From Paulinella micropora (Eukaryota > Cercozoa > Imbricatea > Euglyphida), in assembly GCA_009731375.1 (NCBI GenBank), contig BJOX01000095.1, positions 12,215 to 76,214 on the forward strand: a stretch of 64,000 bases of DNA. The letters are read 5' to 3'. How positions within the stretch are numbered: the stretch's first letter is position 1; the number at the start of each line of letters is the position of its first letter. Below the pieces are notes generated by a model. That model saw nothing but the letters and a program-made list of their open reading frames with translations. It searched no databases and was not told the DNA's origin. Both the position numbers and the translations under genes were made by a program. Positions 1-64,000 of this stretch are shown here, piece by piece.

Positions 1-34
<34 letters not shown>

Positions 35-45
35 CCGTGGCAATA

Positions 46-111
<66 letters not shown>

Positions 112-377
112 GTGCTTCTCTGTCAATGGCTGATGCATTTCTGCACATGCGCCTCCATCGTCTCACCCGTGAGGGGAGTACGAAGAATTGACGATAAGCT
201 CTAATGACACCCCCGCAAGGGCAGTTCCAACACTTCCAGACGGGCCGGTATGTTCAATGAAAATACTGGTCCAGACGGATCGGTATGTTCAATGAAAATA
301 CTGGTGGCACCGACGGGAATCGAACTGGCGACAGGGCCCAGATGGTAGAACTTGACCACTGGGCTATCACGGTGTCC
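1..377 (-). mobile_element. tRNA-derived SINE-like element, copy 1, with (ATT)n tail
   Basis: On the minus strand, 377-306 is tRNA-like: A-box-like TAGCCCAGTGG and B-box-like AGTTCGATTCC, about 72 nt long. A unique body follows to about 111, then (ATT)n at 110-1. This copy has an internal duplication of about 42 bp (239-302). The tail explains why AAT repeats abut this family. Confidence 0.8.
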
Positions 378-449
378 AAAATAATAATAATTATAATAAT
401 AATAATAATAATAATATAATCGGCGACATTCAAGTGAACACACTTTGGA

Positions 450-928
450 TCCACACTGATTTATATATTAATAAAAAATTCTATCTTATCATCTAAAAAA
501 TTTCTATCTTAAGAAAAAAGTTCTATCTTATAAAAATAATCTGACTTTTCAAAAAAGTTCAAGTTGAAGCAATTACTATGATCTTTTTTAATTATATCAA
601 TAATTTTTTTAATACTTATAACTTTTCAAGTTTCATACTTATATTAATAACAATAACTTGTTATTTTATTTTATAATAATAATTTTTTTCATACTTAAAC
701 TTGAACTTTTTTCATATATACAATATATATTTTCAATTTTTTTAATAGATAAAACTTTGTGTAAACTTCAATTCTGAAGTATACGTGACTCTCATTAAAT
801 TGTGAAGTCACATCAGACCGGGCCAAAATGTATATATATTTCGTCTTCCGACTCAGCCCTATGCTTACGTAAAAGTGTTTGCGTAAAAAATATAGTTGCA
901 ATTATTACTACTATTTGTTATACTGCAG
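450..928. other. AT-rich unique sequence
   Basis: Mostly A/T with short direct and inverted T-runs (ttcaagtttcatactta, ttttttcatactta). It lies 3' of gene A. No gene was recognised. Confidence 0.5.
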
Positions 929-23671
<22,743 letters not shown>

Positions 23672-23681
23672 CTACTTACAG

Positions 23682-25189
<1,508 letters not shown>

Positions 25190-25190
<1 letters not shown>

Positions 25191-26193
25191 AAAGCGTATG
25201 ATACCATTGGCCATGCAAAACTCATCCACAAACTACAACATGAATTCAACTTTAGCGATAATACAACTGCCTTCTTCAAATCCTACCTGACCAGACGATT
25301 CCAAACTGTGTTCACCCAACACGCCCGCTCATACCCCCGCCTGATCACGCACGGTATACCACAAGGCAGCACCCTTTCCACAACACTCTTTATCCTCTAT
25401 ATCAACAGCATCCTCCTTCACTTACACATGAAACAATCTTTGCCTACGCTGATGATACCACACTCATAATTGCAGCATCTAACAAAGAGCAACTACAAGA
25501 GCATGCACAAACCGATACAACCAACCTCGTACGCTACTTTCATAGACATAATCTTGTATCTAACCCTACTAAAACAACATACACGATCTTCCACAAGTTT
25601 GGACAGGACGTAAAGCTGCAGCTGGCGATCGGCGAGACGAAACTCGAACATGAGAAACAGGTCAAACTACTGGGTACAACTGTCCAGAGCAACCTATCTT
25701 TCAGAAAACATGTACAAACAATTGCTGTCCGTCTACAACCATTTGTACAAATGTTTCGACATGTTAACCAGCTACTACCCACTCATATTCTTGTCCAACT
25801 ATACTATAGCCACGTCTACTCCCTCCTAACATATAATATATCTATCTGGGGATCCGACACCCCGAACACCATCATCTACCCTCTCTCACCATGCAAAAAA
25901 AGATAAAACGTCGCATAAGCCTAGCATCACCGAGAGCACTCACCGCACCCTTATGTATGGAGACACATTCACACATCTATCCTACTTTCACAACATTCCT
26001 CCCCCTACACTATAACAACTTCAAACCAATCACTGCCGTACATAGTCACAACACACGACACTCAAAAAAGCAACTGCTATATCGTGACTCAAATAGTGCT
26101 TATTATAGCAGTATTGCAGAGACTGTTTTGAGCAAGCTACCGGAAGCGCTCCAAAGGACAGGGAAAAAGCTGAGTTCAAGGCCGCACTCCTGA
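25190..26193 (+). pseudogene. Broken non-LTR retrotransposon (LINE) reverse transcriptase
   Basis: The first frame has KAYDTIGHAKLIHKL, then GIPQGSTLS..LFILYIN, the RVT_1 core typical of non-LTR elements. A frameshift near 25425 moves to a frame with FAYADDTTLII, the YADD catalytic motif, then LVSNPTKT and KLLGTTV. A second shift near 25880 restores a frame ending at a TGA at 26191 with NTRHSKKQLLY. The copy starts abruptly after (GAA)n/(GAT)n with no endonuclease or upstream ORF, so it is 5'-truncated and dead. This is the only polymerase-like sequence in the window. Confidence 0.88.
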
Positions 26194-26231
26194 CTATCTA
26201 CTCTGCGAACAGCAGGATGAATCTTAGCTTG

Positions 26232-26305
<74 letters not shown>

Positions 26306-26308
26306 AAA

Positions 26309-26541
26309 CCAAACTAATGAAATATTAACTGAAGGGCACAGTTAACATTACATTTTAGTTTGGAACATCATATCCAACATCTTTTTACTTCTCCTTCCCT
26401 TTCTCAACCAAATTAATGAAATATTAACTGAAGGGCACAGTTAACGTTTCATCCTAGTTTGGATCTTTCCCTCTTTCTTTATTAAACCAAATTATTGAAA
26501 TATTAACTGAAGGACACTGTTAACATTTCATTCTAATTTGG
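26309..26541 (+). repeat. Three tandem hairpin-forming repeats of about 55 bp
   Basis: Units at 26309-26363, 26408-26462 and 26487-26541 each start CCAAA(C/T)TA and end TAGTTTGG or TAATTTGG. The arms (CCAAA.TAATGAAATATTAACTG and its near complement) are imperfect inverted repeats around a short AAGGGCA-like loop. They follow the LINE fragment and a (CT)n tract and may be part of its 3' end or an inserted MITE-like unit. Confidence 0.75.
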
Positions 26542-26795
26542 ATCTTCCTCCTTAACTCTCTGACCATATACACATATCGTAACCATATGTATGATATCAT
26601 GACATGACATGACATATATAACATGACATAACATGACATGACATAACATAAGATAACATGACATAACATAACAAGGTATAACGTAAAATAACATAACATA
26701 ACATAACATAATAAAGCATCAGATAATATCACATAATATAGCCTAGCCTAGCCTAGCCTGACATATCATGACATATTATCATTATTATTATTATC
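26542..26795. repeat. (ACATA)n/(ACATG)n pentamer array
   Basis: Pentamer repeat followed by a short CCTAG run and (ATT)n. No gene. Confidence 0.75.
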
Positions 26796-26849
26796 AGCCA
26801 TTGACAGAGAAGCACTATTATTATTATTATTATTTATTATTATTATTAT

Positions 26850-27080
26850 GGACACCGTGATAGCCCAGTGGTCAAGTTCTACCATCTGGGCCCTGTCGCC
26901 AGTTCGATTCCCGTCGGTGCCACCAGTATTTTCATTGAACATACCGGTCCGTCTGGAAGTGTTGGAACTGCCCTTGCGGGGGTGTCATTAGAGCCTATCG
27001 TCAATTCTTCGTACTCCCCTCACGGGTGAGACGATGGAGGCGCATGTGCAGATTTGCATCAGCTATTGACAGAGAAGCAC

Positions 27081-27130
<50 letters not shown>
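26850..27130 (+). mobile_element. tRNA-derived SINE-like element, copy 2, with (ATT)n tail
   Basis: The tRNA-like head is 26850-26921, the body runs to about 27081, and the tail is (ATT)n. It lacks the 42-bp internal duplication of copies 1 and 3. Only the body end (cagccattgacagagaagcac) recurs before ATT runs at 26796-26815 and 27268-27289. Confidence 0.82.
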
Positions 27131-27152
<22 letters not shown>

Positions 27153-27290
27153 TTTAATATATTACAACGCTGCTTTAATAATTTAATATTATAAGGGTCA
27201 CCGTCTTAATTAAATCAATGGCCTTCGGGCTAACGATTTGTGTGGATGACCAGAGGTGCAGATTTGTATCAGCCATTGACAGAGAAACAC

Positions 27291-27374
<84 letters not shown>

Positions 27375-27500
27375 TTTAATATGTTACAACGCTGCTTTAA
27401 TAATATTAATATTATAAGGGTCACCGTCTTAGTTAAATCAATGGCCTTCGGGCTAACGATTTGTGTGGATGACCAGAGGTCACTTGTAAAAGTAACTTCA
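27131..27500 (+). repeat. Tandem duplication of about 235 bp with ATT arrays
   Basis: A segment running from aatattattacaacgctgc-like sequence to ctaacgatttgtgtggatg occurs at 27152-27255 and 27374-27478, nearly identical, separated by the SINE end fragment and (ATT)n. Confidence 0.7.
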
Positions 27501-27659
27501 TTAAATCAAAGGCAAAGAAGAAGAGGAGAGAGAGAGAGAGACAGGATTCTCGCATCCTGTGTAATGATTTTTTCACCTGACAGCTATTGTATACCTTAAG
27601 ATACTTAAGCAGGTAAGTGGGTAGATAGGTAGGTAGTAGACAGCAGCATTTAACGAATG

Positions 27660-27660
<1 letters not shown>
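27500..27660 (-). pseudogene. Diverged copy of gene A exon 9667-9604 and its flanks
   Basis: On the minus strand this reads CQVKKSLHRMRESC, against VCHVCKSLHRMHAVPAP at 9667-9604. The upstream flank (gcaggtaag.gggtagatagg on plus) is also shared. It probably derives from an old block duplication about 18 kb away. Confidence 0.6.
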
Positions 27661-28985
<1,325 letters not shown>

Positions 28986-28989
28986 GATA

Positions 28990-29150
28990 ATGGGAAGCGA
29001 TGATGATGGAGGAGAGCAAGTGAGGGAGGAGGACTATAGGAGGAGGAGGACGAAGACCGAGACTTGGGCAAGAAGTTTAGTTTCAAGACAAAATAATAGA
29101 TTGCGGACGGTAAACGAGCGTTTTCCCGTCGAGCCGGGCCTACTACTACT
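28990..29150 (+). other. Acidic ATG-led frame, possible gene B first exon
   Basis: ATG at 28990 gives MGSDDDGGEQ then a possible donor (CAA|gtgagg). The following 100 nt is purine-rich. No promoter was identified. It lies on the gene B side of the divergent region, but linkage is unproven. Confidence 0.25.
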
Positions 29151-29155
29151 ACTAG

Positions 29156-29187
<32 letters not shown>

Positions 29188-29188
29188 A

Positions 29189-29283
<95 letters not shown>

Positions 29284-29284
<1 letters not shown>

Positions 29285-29462
29285 GATTCAGATCAGCTTA
29301 GCGAGACGGCGCGACAAGCGCGACAGTTTGCTGAGATTGATTTAAATCAGGCCTTGGCGACTACAGCCGAGCCCGTAGACCTTCTGCCAGCGGAGGCACG
29401 GGATATGAGCTATACAAGACTAAACTGCAAAGAGCTCAAAGGCCACCTTGATACCGGGAACT
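29284..29462 (+). other. Orphan coding-like island between CTA arrays
   Basis: A frame open for about 60 codons includes DSDQLSETARQARQFAEIDL and, further on, LLPAEARDMSYTRLNCKELK. It begins and ends in (CTA)n with no clear donor. Composition is protein-like and unlike the repeats. It could be a gene B 5' exon or a relic of a mobile element. Confidence 0.4.
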
Positions 29463-30475
<1,013 letters not shown>

Positions 30476-30542
30476 GTGTGTGTGTGTGTGAAAGAGAGAG
30501 AGAGAGAGAGAGGGAGATCTATTTATGTGTCTATCGGCGTAG

Positions 30543-62759
<32,217 letters not shown>

Positions 62760-62760
<1 letters not shown>

Positions 62761-62780
62761 ACATTCCTGTATTCGTTTAC

Positions 62781-62833
<53 letters not shown>

Positions 62834-62834
62834 C

Positions 62835-62903
<69 letters not shown>

Positions 62904-62908
62904 CCTAC

Positions 62909-62993
<85 letters not shown>

Positions 62994-63268
62994 CATCCAT
63001 CNNNNNNNNNNNNNNNNNNNNNNNNNNNNNNNNNNNNNNNNNNNNNNNNNNNNNNNNNNNNNNNNNNNNNNNNNNNNNNNNNNNNNNNNNNNNNNNNNNN
63101 NNNNNNNNNNNNNNNNNNNNNNNNNNNNNNNNNNNNNNNNNNNNNNNNNNNNNNNNNNNNNNNNNNNNNNNNNNNNNNNNNNNNNNNNNNNNNNNNNNNN
63201 NNNNNNNNNNNNNNNNNNNNNNNNNNNNNNNNNNNNNNNNNNNNNNNNNNNNNNNNNNNNNNNNNNNN
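62760..63268. repeat. (CTAT)n array and 267-nt gap
   Basis: Gene B downstream region before the last TRIM-like copy. Whether exons continue is unknown. Confidence 0.8.
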
Positions 63269-64000
63269 TGCTGGGCCCGTGGTGGGGTGCCTTATGTGTG
63301 CCTAGCCATACGCCTATAAGTCACATGCCGAAATAGCGACGGGAAGCACAATCCTGTTCCACCAGGGTGCCCTTTCTCGCTTGTTGAGCCCGGAATAAAA
63401 CCCACAGTGCTCTGTCGGTTTATACTAGACTGTCGAACAGTCTCGAAACTCCATCTGCTTACTGAGTCCTCTGTAATGGAGGTGGGAGCTCGTTCTGCAA
63501 CGGGCGCTTATGGAACGAGCCCTGGCCCCGCCTGGTACTAGGGAGGTTTGGTATCGCCTGTATCAGTCCCTTCCGTGCAAACATCACGGCTTAGCTGGGC
63601 ATCGGGTTAATACTTTACCCACAGACTTCCTTGGTTGACGAAATCAGAAGCTCCTTTTTTCTGACATTAGTCGATATCTCATCAGTTGATCTCATCACTT
63701 ACTCCACGGAGTGAACCAAGGCCACTTGAGGTGTCACTGACCCTCCCTTGGGCTTGATTTTTTGAAATGGGTGCCATCTGTCGACAGACAGAGAATTAGG
63801 GGATGGTGTGGGTGTGCTGGGCCCGTGGTGGGGTGCCTTATGTGTGCCTAGCCATACGCCTATAAGTCACATGCCGAAATAGCGACGGGAAGCACAATCC
63901 TGTTCCCTCAGGGTGCCCTTTCTCGCTTGTTGAGCCCGGAATAAAACCCACAGTGCTCTGTCGGTTTATACTAGACTGTCGAACAGTCTCGAAACTCCAT
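63269..64000 (+). mobile_element. TRIM-like element, copy 6, multimer running off the window
   Basis: Internal region, terminal repeat (about 63505-63682), then internal region again up to the window end. So the unit can form tandem multimers, as expected either of a satellite or of LTR recombination. Confidence 0.75.

Noticed and set aside
306-377. Functional tRNA gene
   Set aside because: Box-like motifs are present, but the T-arm and anticodon arm do not fold well and the same sequence recurs with a fixed body and tail, so it is a SINE head.

Overview
The window is eukaryotic nuclear DNA. Short coding pieces are separated by GT-AG introns, and there is a non-LTR retrotransposon fragment and tRNA-derived SINE-like elements. 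No organism can be named from the sequence. Most of the 64 kb is simple-sequence repeat: TATC/GATA, TATG/CATA, GA/CT, CA/GT, AAT/ATT, CTA/TAG, GAA/CTT and homopolymers. Many N gaps, often exactly 10 N, sit next to homopolymers or microsatellites. Almost every long open frame here (runs such as [12 protein letters not shown]) is a translated microsatellite and not a gene.

Two real genes were recovered by reading exon-sized islands between the repeats and checking that splice phases agree. They lie head to head. Gene A is on the minus strand, from about 23.67 kb down to about 0.93 kb. It encodes armadillo-like exons, then weaker linker exons where a BTB domain would be expected, then a BACK domain (15.8-10.5 kb), a Cys/His-containing linker (9.9-8.7 kb), a complete SPRY domain (7.5-2.9 kb) and a C-terminal tail. 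Gene B is on the plus strand, from about 30.5 kb to at least 62.6 kb. It encodes a very long charged coiled coil built from more than 40 micro-exons of 23-240 nt. Between them are a broken LINE reverse transcriptase (25.19-26.19 kb), three hairpin repeats and a SINE.

The most striking feature is that exons have 'echoes'. Around many exons of both genes there are 1 to 9 tandem partial or whole copies, each carrying an adjoining splice site and separated by microsatellite. Some copies are intact and in phase, so they would lengthen the coiled coil. Others show 1-nt deletions, stops or lost donors. The microsatellites often supply the splice signals themselves: GTATGT from (GTAT)n, and GTCTCT plus CTCTCTAG from (CT)n.

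Dispersed elements: a SINE-like family with a tRNA-like head and an (ATT)n tail (5 copies); a TRIM-like or satellite element with a period of about 544 bp and terminal direct repeats of about 175 bp, ending in ATCTCAT(CTAT)n (6 copies); a second short element ending in the same ATCTCAT(CTAT)n; and a satellite of about 180 bp with a 16-bp palindrome (38.2-43.8 kb), whose orientation flips around a poly-C gap at 42.4 kb.
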